Assembly: GCF_007565055.1 (NCBI RefSeq)
Contig: NC_044568.1
Location: 23,242,620-23,306,619 of the forward strand
DNA length: 64,000 nucleotides
From: Rhinopithecus roxellana
Lineage: Eukaryota; Chordata; Mammalia; Primates; Cercopithecidae
Direction: 5' to 3'
A model generated the notes under the pieces. That model was not told where the DNA came from and ran no database searches. It saw only the letters and a list, made by a program, of their open reading frames with translations. The translations under genes were made by a program, and so were the position numbers. Positions 29,629-40,435 of this stretch are shown one piece after another. The stretch's first letter is position 1. Each line of letters opens with the position of its first letter.

Positions 29629-30084
29629 GCCACTTTCAAGGAAGGGACTTCTTTTTGCCTGCTGGGATCTTTTACAGCCCTCTCGCCCCCTTGTTTTCCT
29701 CATATCATGGCCAGTTTATTTACTCCATCTTGATGACGGGGCTTTTACTACCATCTGGTCTGCATGTGCCACAGGGATCTGTCCCTATTCCTGGAGCCCA
29801 GGGAAGGAGGCTGCCTGAAGCCTTTCTCAGGCCTGGCCACTTACAGCAGTGATTGGCAAATCTCTCAAGAAGAGCAGGGATGTTACCTAGGACTAAGGGT
29901 GCTGAGAGCTGGAACAGTAGAGGGGGCTGGTCCCAGACCACAGTGTCACTGCCATCAAGGTGGGACTATTTCCCATTGCAGAAGCCAGCAGACTCAGGGT
30001 CCCCAGGCCTTCTCCCACCTCCCAGGCCACCTCCCACCTCCCAGGCCACATGGTCTACTGGAAACAGTGTAGACTTGACAGCCT
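29629..30084. other. Unique sequence with an exact 19-bp tandem duplication
   Basis: ctcccacctcccaggccac occurs twice in tandem at 30012-30030 and 30031-30049. Overlapping frames on both strands (29467-30154) have no recognisable domains. No repeat otherwise. Confidence 0.5.
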
Positions 30085-30135
30085 GACTTGAGTTTAAACT
30101 CTGGCTCTGCCACCGGCTGAAAGACCAATAATCAA
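30085..30135 (+). mobile_element. MIR SINE, left part, sense
   Basis: 'agcctgacttgagtttaaactctggctctgccacc' matches the MIR 5' core (tggagccagactgcctgggttcgaatcccggctctgccac). The rest of the MIR resumes at about 30488. Confidence 0.6.
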
Positions 30136-30139
30136 TAGG

Positions 30140-30486
30140 GCTTTTGGCCAACATTCCAGCACTCTCCTCTCAGGCATGTGGTAAGAATGATCTTCCCACC
30201 ACCTGGGAGCTGAGTGTGGCCATGGGACTTGCTTTGAACTAAGAAATAAGAACTTTAAGGACCAATGCAATGTTTTTTTCCATTTGGCATGGCAAACAGC
30301 AAAGTTTCAGATTGTGTCTGCTCCATCATCCTGGGTTCCTACATAAGGAAAATAAGAAGAAAAACCCATAGCTGTCCTGCAATAGATTCATAGAATGATC
30401 AAGAAATAAGTCTTTGCTTTCAGTCACTAAGATTCTGGGGCTAATTGTTACTATAGCATAACATAGCTCATCCTGACTGCTACAGT
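30140..30486 (+). mobile_element. Old MLT1-like MaLR LTR, sense, inserted in a MIR
   Basis: The 3' portion 'aaataagtctttgctttcagtcactaagattctggggctaattgttactatagcataacatagctcatcctgactgctacag' matches the end of older MLT1 subfamilies (gttgtttaagccactgagattttggggt..gttactgcagcataacctagcctatcctgacta-tacag). It separates two halves of one MIR. Confidence 0.55.
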
Positions 30487-30487
30487 G

Positions 30488-30625
30488 ACACTGATTAAAT
30501 CACAGCCTCCTTGAGACTCAATTTCTGCACCTGTAAAATGGGGACAATTGTTATCTCATAGTTTTCAAAGTACCATGCTTGGTACACTGCAGGCCTTTGA
30601 CACGTCAGCTTGCTCACTCTCTTCT
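30488..30625 (+). mobile_element. MIR SINE, right part, sense
   Basis: 'ttgagactcaatttctgcacctgtaaaatggggacaattgttatctcat...taccatgcttggtacactgcaggcctttg' is the MIR core and 3' part. It is collinear with the left piece at 30085. Confidence 0.7.
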
Positions 30626-31105
30626 CTGCACTGTTTTCCCACAAGTCCTTCTCATGATGGGATTAGACATTTTGAGACATAATTTCTTCAGGTCAGATGT
30701 TTAGGTACAACCATCTATGTGTCCCTAGCACCCTGTACTGGGCTGGCACCATGGCAGATAATCAGTAAATATTTATTATTAAGCAAATATACAATGATTA
30801 ATCACTTACTGAGTGGTTGACTCTGTGCTGGTCACCAGAGACCAAAGTCTCTGATCATTTCTCTTGCCTTTCACCTTTCAGTGTAGGTATATTTACTTTC
30901 TTCCCAGTCCAAGGTAGCACTTAATTCTAGCTCTCCTGGCTAGGTGGGCAAATCCCCTTCTCTCTTCTAGTAGTAGAATCTCCTCAGCAAGGCTCCTGCC
31001 CATCGACCTCTCAATCTCTGCCAAAACACTTTCAGCATTTGAGAACTCACTACCTACAAAATGCTCTTCTAAAATTAGAATTACACCCCAGTAGGTTTGG
31101 CTCTG
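30626..31105. other. Unassigned, partly ancient-repeat-like sequence
   Basis: 'gtactgggctggcaccatggcagataatcagtaaatatttatta' near 30735-30780 resembles an L2/MIR 3' tail. The remainder is not recognised. No gene. Confidence 0.35.
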
Positions 31106-31240
31106 GACCAAGTCCATGAGCCCTGCCAGCAACCCTGCAAAGTAGGTATCATTGCTATCACCCCATCCTGTAAACAGGAAGCTAGGATACAGAAAGGAAA
31201 TTGTTCAAGGTCACACAACCTTGGTGAGGTATGACTGTAA
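31106..31240 (-). mobile_element. MIR SINE, antisense
   Basis: 'ccagcaaccctgcaaagtaggtatcattgctatcaccccatcctgtaaacaggaagctaggatacag...ttgttcaaggtcacacaacctt' is clear antisense MIR. Minus-strand frame 31081-31482 overlaps it and is not a gene. Confidence 0.75.
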
Positions 31241-32404
31241 TTTTCTAGGCACATATGCATGGTATACATGGTATGCATGCAATAAATATTATGGGTTGAT
31301 TGACAGCTCCATCCCCGGGAGGGGGTTTCTAGTGACTCCAAATCTCTATGGAACCCCAACCCCAGAATTTCCAGTTTGGCTTTTGGGAATCTTAACAATG
31401 CAAACAGCCCTTCATCTCTATTAGAATGCAAATCTCGGTAAATGATTTCCAATAACACAGTCCTTGCCAGGAAAGGAAGCATTCACACTGTTGTTCGTGC
31501 ATACTATTGGTTAATATTTCAGGATGCATTAAACGTGTAAATGTTTAGAGTTTGGCAAAGTTCCAGTTGTGAGCCAAGCCACTCTACAGAAAAAAAATGA
31601 GATGCTGAAGGAGAGTATTTTTAGACTTGGACCCAACCTGACACTACCCGTAAGTACTTTGTGTTCGTGGGCAGAGTATGCAATCCTGCTACTGATTTGC
31701 CAGGAAGGAAAATAACATGTTGGTTTCAAACAGATGTTCCTGAACCCTTGATGGAAGCTGATGACTTCAAGATGGGCTGGCTACTTTGTGGCTTCTTTGG
31801 AGACAGTTGAAATTAAGATGGGATCTGGGGCATGACGGAGCACCAAATTTGCCAAAGATGTGCTGGAATAACTAAGCAACAGACATGGGTCAGATTAGCC
31901 ATGTGCTGAAGCCAAAGGCACATGCAGGAAACCGGAACATTTTTTTGGCCCTTGGAGGACACAGAAGGAATGCTGATGGGCCATATATTTTAAGCAAATA
32001 TGAGATTGAACCATATAAAATTGCTGATATTTAATCTTTCTTGACCAAAACTATGGCACTTGGAGGTGTTTCAATCAGATATACACATAACCCCACATCC
32101 CCAGCAGCAGACACATAACTGTCTGCAATACAGACCAGTGTCCACAATTTAGAACACCAGCCAAGTAAACTCTGGAGTTTCTGTGATGGAGTTAGACCCA
32201 ATTATTTTTGCCAAGATAGGAGAGGAGAGAAAAAAGGCAAAAAGGCTATGAGTACACTCTGGGGGACAGACCAATTAAAATCCCAACCAAGCTGTCTGAG
32301 TTTGGCAGCTGTCAGCAGCTGGCATCACCATTGTCCTAGCACATGAGATGCGGAGCAGGGAGCCCCAGACCTACAGACAAACTGCCTGGGTTAAGTCCTG
32401 ATTT
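31241..32404. other. Unique sequence
   Basis: About 1.1 kb with no confident repeat or gene. A short palindromic catggtatacatggtatgcatg run lies near 31258. Confidence 0.4.
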
Positions 32405-32494
32405 TACTTCTTTCAAGCTTTAGTAGGTTGAATGCTGACCTCCAAAAAGATATGTTCATATCCTAATTCCCTGAACCTGTATTACCTTGTATGG
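32405..32494 (+). mobile_element. MLT1-class LTR, left part, sense
   Basis: 'ttagtaggttgaatgctgacctccaaaaagatatgttcatatcctaattccctgaacctgtattacct' resembles the 5' part of MLT1. It ends at the left duplication copy tatgg (32490-32494) and resumes beyond the MLT2 LTR. Confidence 0.75.
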
Positions 32495-33028
32495 TGTATT
32501 AGCCAGGGTTCTCTAGAGGGACAGAACTCATAGGAGATATATATATATATATATATGTACGTATAAAGGGGAGTTTATTAAGGACGATTTGACTCACATG
32601 ACCACAAAGTGAGGTCCCACAATAGGCCATCTGCAAGCTGAGGAGCTAGGAAGCCAGTCCAAGTCCCAAAATCTCAAAAGTAGGGAAACTGATAATGCAG
32701 CCTTCAGTCTGTGGCCAAAGGTTCAAGAGTCCCAAAGCTGAAGAACTTGGAGTCTGATGTTTGAGGGTAGGAAGCATCCAGCATGGGAGAAAGATGAAGC
32801 CCAGAAAACTCAGCCATTCTAGTTTTTCCATGTTCTTCTGCCTACTTTTCATTCTGGCCACACTGTCAGTTGATTAGACTGCCCACCCAGATTGAGGGTA
32901 GGCCTGCCTTTCCCAGTCCACTGACTCAAATGTTTATCTCCTTTGGCAACATCCCCACAGGCACGCCCAGGAACAATACTTTGCATCCTTTAATCCAATG
33001 AAGTTGACACTCGATAATAACCATCACA
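32495..33028 (-). mobile_element. MLT2-class ERVL LTR, antisense, nested in MLT1
   Basis: It reads tgtattagccagggttctct ... accatcaca, the reverse complement of an MLT2-type (HERV-L) LTR, 534 bp. Landmarks are 'agggacagaact', an (AT)10 run at 32537-32556, 'aggaagcatccagcatggg' and 'tggcaacatccccacagg'. Exact tatgg duplications at 32490-32494 and 33029-33033 prove its ends and that it landed inside an MLT1 LTR. Confidence 0.9.
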
Positions 33029-33033
33029 TATGG

Positions 33034-33365
33034 GGCAAAAGATGTCCTTAAGTTAAGGACACTGAAAGAAAGGACTTAAATCCAATGACAAGTGTTTTCC
33101 TATGAGACAGACACAGAGAGGAGAGGGCAGCACACAGGACGAGGAGGAAGCAATGCATCTGCACAGGCAGAGGTTGGAGAATTTGATGTGGCCATAAGCC
33201 AAGGAGTGCCTGGAGCCACCAGAAGCTTGAAGAGACAAGGAACAGATTCTCCCCTAGAACCTCAAGAAGGTGTACAGCCCCGCGAACACCTTGATTTCAT
33301 ACTTCTGGTCTCAGAATTGTAAGATAATGAACTTCTGTTGTTTTAAACCAATAAGTCATTTGTCA
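33034..33365 (+). mobile_element. MLT1-class LTR, right part, sense
   Basis: 'ggcaaaagatgtccttaagttaaggacact', 'ccagaagcttgaagagacaaggaacagattctcccctagaacc', 'ctggtctcagaattgtaagataatgaacttctgttgttttaaacc' continue the MLT1 begun at 32405. Removing the MLT2 and one tatgg restores a continuous LTR order. Confidence 0.85.
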
Positions 33366-33550
33366 GAGCGGCCACAGGTCCTCTGACTCAATTTCCTTGT
33401 CTGTAAAATGGGATAAGAACTTCAGGAGTCCTCTGACTCAGTTTCCTTGTCTGTAAAATGGGATAAGAACTTCAGGAGATGGTGCACTGGAACATTTTAG
33501 CAAGGAATCTAGTATATTCTAAGCACCCAATGAATGTAAGATGAAATAAG
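33366..33550 (+). mobile_element. MIR SINE carrying a 50-bp tandem duplication, sense
   Basis: 'ctctgactcaatttccttgtctgtaaaatgggataag' is the MIR core, followed by the 3' part '...ctagtatattctaagcacccaatgaatg'. A 50-bp block is present twice in tandem, 33378-33427 and 33428-33477, differing at one base (a/g in ctcaatttcc vs ctcagtttcc). Confidence 0.85.
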
Positions 33551-34329
33551 CAAAACACCACAGGGACAGAGAATTGCATCAGACCCAAGGAAATGAGATA
33601 ATGCTGCTGCTGTGTGTGTGTGTTTGGAGCTTCAAAGATGTGAAAAGGTGTGGTGTTCTCGAGACCTGTGTACCTTGCCCCAGCAGTAGTTCCTCAAGGC
33701 ACAACTGGGAGCCAAGAGGCCTTCTCAGATAACTCAAAGAGCCACCAGCAAAAACTACTTCTGTTTAAAAAATGTGTTTGAAAGTATTCAGAAGAGTCCG
33801 TTTTCCTTACAGAACTGCATGTTGGACACAATTTAAGCAATCGGGAACCTGGCATTTTGAGCTTGTTCAACCATTGGAAAAAGTATCTTTCAAAAATATA
33901 GTTAAAACAAATAGCACGCGGGGGAAGAAAATGGTTATTCAAAATGCTTAAGAGCCTTCCTGAACTTCAAATGGGCTCTTCACAACAATAATACTGATGA
34001 TTTAAGGGAAAAAATGAATCAAGACTCTATTGATTAAATGTTCCTTAAATTATATGTGGGTTTTAAAATGTGTGGCAGTATGCAAAGCACGTTGGAGGTA
34101 AAACGTTTGAAAAATCACCCAAGACATTTAAAGAATTTGAATGTAGCTGCAGCTTCAGCCCCAGGAGGGAGTAGCCTGGGCTCCAAAGAAGAAAAGGACC
34201 CTCAAGACCATCTATGACCCAGGCCAGTAGTGCCTAATTCCAGAGTCCCAATGGCAAGGAGGGATGTCTGCTTCCTGCTGTCATAGCCCTGGTCTCCCTA
34301 ACTCCCTTGCCATGGCTTTGCATACAAAA
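33551..34329. other. Unique sequence
   Basis: Contains a short CTG/TG run at about 33602-33624. No other repeat or gene recognised. Confidence 0.4.
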
Positions 34330-34690
34330 CCTCAGTCCATCATTCATTCCAGAAATACGTCTTGAGCACCTCCTAGGTACCATGTCCTGTGCTCGGAGCC
34401 AGGGTAGATGCAGCACACAGGCTCATGTGGCCACAGATGTGAAAACAACCATTATGATTCAGGGGGTTGACAGCCATGAAATGAAGGACCCAGTGGGATA
34501 GTCCCTCCCCCATCCAAGGAGATCAGGGGGCTTCCTGGAGGAAAGGAAATTGATGATGAGATCTGAAAGGTGAGCCAGGATGCAGAGAGAATGCAGGGGA
34601 AGAGAGAAATTCACACAACAGGCAGGGGAGTGGCACATGCAACGTCACAAGGTCAGAGGCACAGGGCATTTAAAAACAAGAGCAATGCAG
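34330..34690. mobile_element. Ancient LINE relic (L2/CR1-like)
   Basis: 'cattcattccagaaatacgtcttgagcacctcctaggtaccatgtcctgtgctcggagccagg' is the common mammalian motif 'attcaacaaatatttattgagcacctactatgtgccaggcactgt'. It is followed by 'gggcttcctggaggaaaggaaattgatgatgagatctgaaagg' and 'ggcaggggagtggcacatgcaacgtcacaaggtcagagg', in the family's usual order. The exact family is not certain. Confidence 0.5.
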
Positions 34691-35299
34691 CCAGGCCTGC
34701 TTCAGGGCCCTCCATCTGGGTCACCTGCTCAACCTCCCCTCAGTAGCCATGGACTCCACTTCCCACAAGACTCTGGGCTCTGCTCACCCAGTGGCTTAGT
34801 CTCAAATTCCAGAGTGAGAAACTCGTCTTCCCTCCTCTCCCCGAGAATCCCACCGGCTCACCTCAGACCTCATGGTGGGGACAGTCAGGCGGCACGCAGG
34901 GAGGCCTGGGGTACATATGGAAACATCGCAGCTTAGAGAACAAGGCATCTCTCCAGCAGCCTGGTCCTCTCTGTGTGATGGATTCCCTCTTCCTACGGCA
35001 AGTGGTGTTAATTCACAAGTTCTGTCCACCCCTCCACACCTCCCCATCCCACCAGTGCTGGCTGAGCTGCCGTCTTCCTCCACCCCTCTAACGCAACCTA
35101 TATAGAGCTTCAGAGGAACAGAGCCTGAACATAAAACCCTTGGGAACTGCTGGAGGAAAAGATGGAAGCCTGGGGTCCAGGATCCTTTCCTCCTCCATTA
35201 GTTCTCATTGTGAACAGGGACGTGAAGTAGCCTCTGGAGGCCCAGCAATATCCTCATGCAAAGGCAAGAGCAGCTCTCTCTCCCCTGGGCAACATTCTT
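34691..35299. other. Unique sequence
   Basis: No repeat or gene recognised. Frames at 34580-35105 on both strands lack recognisable domains. Confidence 0.35.
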
Positions 35300-35465
35300 C
35301 ATGCACTATTAGGATCCCAATTCAACCCCTTCCACTATGAGCAGCACAAGAGCAGGGACCCCGTCAATTTGGGGTTATCTTTGTTCCCCTCCAGGTAGCC
35401 CCATGCCTGGCACAAGAAAGTGCTAATTACATGCAGTGAAGGAATGCATGAATGCATAGACATCC
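35300..35465 (+). mobile_element. L2 LINE 3' end, sense
   Basis: 'gagcacaagagcagggaccccgtcaatttggggttatctttg...ccatgcctggcacaagaaagtgctaattacatgcagtgaaggaatgcatgaatg' fits the L2 terminus. Confidence 0.5.
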
Positions 35466-36294
35466 TAGTTACTATGCACTGGCCCGTTCATTATGGTCCT
35501 GAAACTCACCATGACCTATGAGGCAAGAAGCACAGAGCCTCATCAGGGTCTTGTTCAAAGCAGACTGGACCAAGATTTCACAGCAGTAAGAAGCAAAATT
35601 AGGAGAAGAGCCCAGGCCTCTGGGTCTCTGCATGCACACACCACCACAACCTGGGCCTCACTTTTCCTATCATGCTGCTGGTTCTCCAAATATAATCAAC
35701 CTCTGACTATATCAATCAGAACACCCAGCAAGGCATCAAATGAGAGAAAGAGGAGGAGGAAGAGAAGGGAAAGAAGCAGCAGCCTCGGCCCTTGAGAAGC
35801 TGGCTGGTGGTACTGAAGAATTACGTAGTTGATTTTAAGATATTATTCCCCCTTCTCTTCTCCTTCCACAAAGTGGTACATGGCCCATTTATATATTTAA
35901 TTAGAATGGATTAAAATTAATAACATCTTGAGTGGTTCCTGACCCTTCTTGAGATAATTGGAGACACCCTGGGGTGATAAGAAACCAGGAGGAAGAATTG
36001 CTGATCTAACCGACAGAGGCTGAACTTTTTCACGTGCATGTAATCAGTGCATCCCCTAATCACCCTGTGTATATTTTTTAACTAAGATAGGTATCCTTAT
36101 GATGTGGAGTCACGTCCTGTTCCCCAAGCTGCAGAGCTGAACGCTTACCCTGGGCAGGCAGAGGGGGTGAAACCTATCCCGCCTGCATTCATCAACCAAC
36201 ATGCAGCTCTCATGGATATTTTAACAGATGTTTTAATAGATGTGTATCGTATTATTTGTTTCTATAGGTACAGATATTAAAAAGAAAAAAAAAA
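35466..36294. other. Unique sequence with an A+T-rich, repeat-free core
   Basis: An (A/G)-rich patch at about 35745-35780. The segment 35815-36100 contains several TAATTA/ATTA-like motifs (atatatttaattagaatgg, ttaaaattaataac) and no repeat. It is a plausible regulatory element but unproven. Confidence 0.35.
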
Positions 36295-36435
36295 CATTTT
36301 GAACACTTACTAGGTGCCAAGGAATGTGCTACATCTACTCACATCCATTAACACATTCATTCTTCATCACAATGCCCTGCGGGAGTGAGGGGTGGTATTA
36401 TTCTCTCCCACTTGACATTTGAAGGAACCAAGGTA
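36295..36435 (-). mobile_element. MIR SINE, antisense
   Basis: 'tttgaacacttactaggtgccaaggaatgtgctacatctactcac', 'catcacaatgccctgcgggagtgaggggtggtattattctctccc' are antisense MIR 3' half and core. Confidence 0.75.
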
Positions 36436-36774
36436 GAAGATGGCCCCCGGGGGGGACTACTTCCACCCAAGACATTGCTGTCACGAGCACCTTCATCTCA
36501 GGCTTTGATAGGACTTGTGTGATCTCCAGGGCTCATTGCTCAAGCTCTGTTCTCAGCACAGCAGCTACGGGCATTAATGACAGGTCTGAGAGGGGTCCCC
36601 CATGTTGTCTGAATGTGTCTCACTTTCTCAGACCAAGGAATGAATTAGCAAGAGCCGAACAATAAGCCACGACCACCCCTAATGGAAATGAGAAATCAGG
36701 CAGATCCAGGCCAGTGAGAACCCCCTGTCCCCCAGGCCTCTGCCAGCCACATTGCACACAATGGCCTGGTTTTT
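36436..36774. other. Unique sequence
   Basis: No repeat or gene recognised. Confidence 0.35.
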
Positions 36775-36960
36775 GGATGGGGAGTCAGCAGTGAATCCAG
36801 ATCCTGCCCTGCCACTTCCTATGGAGGCAGATATGTGACCTTGGATAAGCCACCAAGGTGCGCCCAGTGGTCACTTCTGCACTGATAAAATGAGCAGGTT
36901 AATAATACCTGTCCAGCAGAGCTTTAATAATAACAAAGGCATCACTGAGTGCCTGACATG
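36775..36960 (+). mobile_element. MIR SINE, sense
   Basis: 'gccacttcctatggaggcagatatgtgaccttggataagccacc...cacttctgcactgataaaatgagcaggttaataatacctgtc' is sense MIR. Confidence 0.65.
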
Positions 36961-37847
36961 ATACTCATTGTTCTGCTGATGAGGAAACAGGTTTGGAGTC
37001 ACATGGTCATATGGAGAAACCCATCTGTTTCCACGACACCTCCCGACTCCTCGCAATGCAGGGCGCCAGATTTCCTGGCCCACAGGGAGGACAACAAGCT
37101 TTAAAGAGTCACTGAGAAAGGAATTTTTCTATCTTCCTTGGGGTCTTCCTTAGAGGCCAGTAACAACCCCTCCCCCACCCCACCCCCACCAGTACATCCC
37201 CACTCCAAGTCCTGATGCTTCACTCCTTTTTCATTTGGGCAAAATGGCCCCGTCACCCCCAAACCTCCCTCTCCTCCCTGCCTTCTGTCCTCTGAATGAC
37301 AGATTAAAAGCACACCTGTATTTTCTTCAATGAGGACTATGCTCATGAGTGGGACAGCATTTTGGGGTCAAATTAGGTCAAGTCAGATCAGTGGCCTTGG
37401 AGCTGCTACAGCATTAGGTAACCAACTCAAGGCTAGTTCCGCCCAGAGCCCTTTAATTTTGGGGAGGCAAGATTTAGCTGACTTGAAAGAAGAGGGAAGC
37501 AAGCTTGCAGAAAGAGATTGATTTCAGCGAAACACAAATTCATACTCACTAAATGCCTTAACATTTTGGAATCAATTAAAATGAGATAGAGAAAAAGGCA
37601 CAAAGAAATAGAGGATACCAGGAAAGAAAGGGCAGGGAGGAGAGAGGCTTACCTTACTGGGGAACAGAACAGAAGGACCTCAATCCAGGGAGACGACTCC
37701 CTTGGGAAAGAGAGGAATCCTGGGGTGCTAGAAGATTTCATTTTGTAGATCTGGGGGACTGGTGGTCAATGGACCAAGGATCTAGTATTCTCAGTTAGGG
37801 TCAGAATCAGCTTCAAGGGCACGAAGGTAAGGGGTTAAACAGTCTAG
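36961..37847. other. Unique sequence
   Basis: No confident repeat or gene. A C-rich run 'ccctcccccaccccaccccc' lies near 37167-37188. Confidence 0.4.
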
Positions 37848-37972
37848 ACCCCACAGCCACAGGTTCTGATTCATTAGGTCGCTGGAAGATTGAGAATCTG
37901 CCCATCTAACCGTCCACAGGATCCAGTGCAGGTGGTCTGGGACCACACTTTGCAAAGCAAGAACTAGACTAG
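37848..37972 (-). mobile_element. MER20-like hAT-Charlie fragment, antisense
   Basis: 'ccacaggttctgattcattaggtcgctgg', 'ttgagaatctgcccatctaac', 'gcaggtggtctgggaccacactttgcaaagcaag' match the reverse complement of MER20 (agtttctgattcagtaggtctgg...gagaatttgcatttctaac...ctggtccggggaccacactttgagaac). Confidence 0.65.
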
Positions 37973-38254
37973 AGAGATCATGCTGTGCCCCTGGTCACCA
38001 GGGTAGCAGCAATGACCACAGGCATTGCTTATCCCTGGGACTGCTGCAGGAAACCTGAAGACAGACAGCAAAAAGACCCTTGCATCACCCCCTCCAGAGA
38101 AGATGAGGCCTTTTTGGAGAAACACTTAAGGGTAAGAAATCAACAAAATTTGGGAGATGAGGTTGGTCAGAGAGATGGAGAAAGGGGTGGTCTTTGAAAT
38201 CTCTCAGGCTCCTGGCTTGGATAGCCTGCTTCCCAAGAAGCATAACTCAAAACA
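37973..38254. other. Short unassigned stretch
   Basis: No repeat or gene recognised. Confidence 0.3.
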
Positions 38255-39025
38255 TGGCTGGACCACTTTGGAAGACAGTTTGACAGTGTCTTACAAAAAA
38301 CCAAACACACTTGCACCATATGATCCAGCCATCATGCTCCTTGGTATTTACCCAAAAGGGTCAGAAACTAGCATACACACAGAAACCTGCACCCAGGTTT
38401 ATGGTGGCTTGAGTCATAATTGCCAAAACTTGCGAACAACCAAGATGTCCTTCAGTAGGTGAATAAAGAATCTGGGGTACATCTACAGATGGAAGGAATA
38501 TTACTCAGCCCTAAAAAGAAACTATCAAGCTATGACAGGACATGAGGAAACGTAAATACATATTGCTAAGTGAAAGAAGCAAATCTGAAGATGTTACATA
38601 CTGTGTGAGTCCAACTTATGACATTCTGGAAAAGACACAATCATGGAGACAGTAAAAAGATCAGTGGTTCCCTGAGGCTAGCGGGGAGGGAAAAATGAAT
38701 AAGTGGACACAGAGGATTTTTCGGGCAGTGAAACTACTTTGTATGATATGGTAATGGTGGATATCCATCTTGATACATTTATCCAAACCCATAGAATGTA
38801 CAACATCAAGGGCAAACTCCAATGTAAATCATAGTCTTTGGGGGATAATGATGTGTGGATGTAGGTACATGTACCACTCTGGTGAGGATATTGATAGTCA
38901 GGGAGGCTGTGTCTGTGTGTAGGCAGTGGGTATATGGGAACTGTACTCTCTGCTCAATTTTGCTATGAACCTAAAACTGCTCTTAAAAAAAAGAAGTCTA
39001 TTGAAAAATAAAAAATAAAAACCAG
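38255..39025 (+). mobile_element. L1M-class LINE, ORF2 end and 3' UTR, sense
   Basis: Clear old L1 sequence: 'ttggaagacagtttgacagtg', 'ccatatgatccagccatcatgctccttggtatttaccc', 'attgccaaaacttgcgaacaaccaagatgtccttcagtagg', 'ggaatattactcagccctaaaaag', then 3' UTR 'ggcagtgaaactactttgtatgatatgg', 'cccatagaatgtacaacatc' and a tail 'cctaaaactgctcttaaaaaaaa'. It is 5'-truncated with no intact frame. I read it as L1MB/L1MC-like. Confidence 0.88.
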
Positions 39026-40335
39026 GGCTGGAGATTGCCTCAGGTCCCATGAAATAGGGGAGTACTGGAGAGGCTGTGGTGAAACATAGACAGGGGGCTA
39101 AAACTATTGGGGACATGGCAGGAGTAAACCCAAGCCACTGGCCAGGTGCCAATTTCTTAATGAGTGAGTAAAGTATGGTGGGGTAGATGGGTTGGGAAAT
39201 CAAAACAAGAAGTTCAGGCTCCATTTCTCCCCACCCCTCTGGCCAGTGCCAACGTTATTACAAACAGAAGCAAGATCTTAACGAGAGAGCGGTCTCTCTG
39301 CACTGTTTGAAATTCTCAAAGATCCCTTAATCCCCCCAAAAGAAAACAGTTCAAATAGGTGCATAAACTAGCCAGTTAAACAGGAAGCCCCAAGCATCAT
39401 TATTCTCTGGGTAAGGCCTCCTAATGCCCCCTTAATACAGAATCTCCCTGCCTGCTCCTAATAAGGGCTTCCCTCCTTCATGAGAGTCCTATAAAACGCA
39501 TAAATATTCCTCAAGGAACCGAGAGAGCTCCTAACAGTCTTTAATAGCTATCATAAAATGAAGGATAAAATGTGTGAAAGGAGATTGGTCATGATAATAG
39601 TACAAGATATGTGAGCAATGAATTTCCTAACCCCTCCCTGGCTGAGTTTTCTGTAGAAAGATATTGCCTGGAGTCGGGAGCCTGCCCGGAAGAGGCTGGG
39701 GAGGGGACAGACAGTCTTTGGTCAGAGAATCCTGGACCAGTTGAACTGGGAAAGCTGAGGTCTAGAGATGGGAGAGGATGTGCCGGAAGTCATACATCAA
39801 ATGACAGACCCTAATCCAGAATGACCATGATTTCCTGTGGTCCAGATGGGGTGTATCCTAGGAATTTGCATTGTTCCTTTATTCCCTGGATGATCAAGAT
39901 AAAAACTAGTGTGTACTAACCAAGCCTGTGACTGAAACAGCTTTGGCCCTGGCTACACAGATTTCCCCCACCCCTGTGGGGACCAGACGCCAGTGTGTTG
40001 ATGGGACCCACAGCCTAAGCACTGCCCAGAAACTGGAAAGGGACTAGAGAGCATGTTAATGAGGCAGGGATAAAAGCCAGGACACAGAGTTGAACATCCA
40101 CAGACCAGGAAAACAAGGGCAGGCTCCAGACAGCTGTTTTCCAGAATGGGTGTTATGATGGGCTTGCTATGAACGCCCCAAGGACATGGCACCTGGGGAG
40201 GATGACTCAGTTGGCAGAAGAGCTCACAGCCGACAGATAGCAAAGTACCTAGCTCATGTCCTAGTATGTAACAGGAGCTCAATAAACAGCAGGTCTTGAC
40301 AGGTGTAGCACTAAAGTTCTACAGAGGTGCTGCAC
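39026..40335. other. Mostly unique sequence including a candidate conserved element
   Basis: The repeat-free stretch 39270-39610 has CpG-containing 'aacgagagagcggtctctctgcac' and several AT-rich transcription-factor-like motifs. It stands out from the surrounding DNA. A short L2/MIR tail 'ctagtatgtaacaggagctcaataaacag' lies at 40260-40290. No gene. Confidence 0.4.
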
Positions 40336-40435
40336 TGACCAGGAACTGCTGATTATTGAGCTCCTATTGCATGCCAGGACATGAGCTAGGGGCTTTGCAT
40401 GTATAATGGCATACAGTGCTAAAATTGAGTCTAAC
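40336..40435 (-). mobile_element. MIR SINE remnant, antisense
   Basis: 'gctgattattgagctcctattgcatgccaggacatgagctaggggctttgcatgtataatggc' is the antisense MIR 3' half. Confidence 0.65.

Noticed and set aside
38255..39025. Functional L1 ORF2
   Set aside because: Only the 3' end is present, heavily diverged and with stops in all frames.
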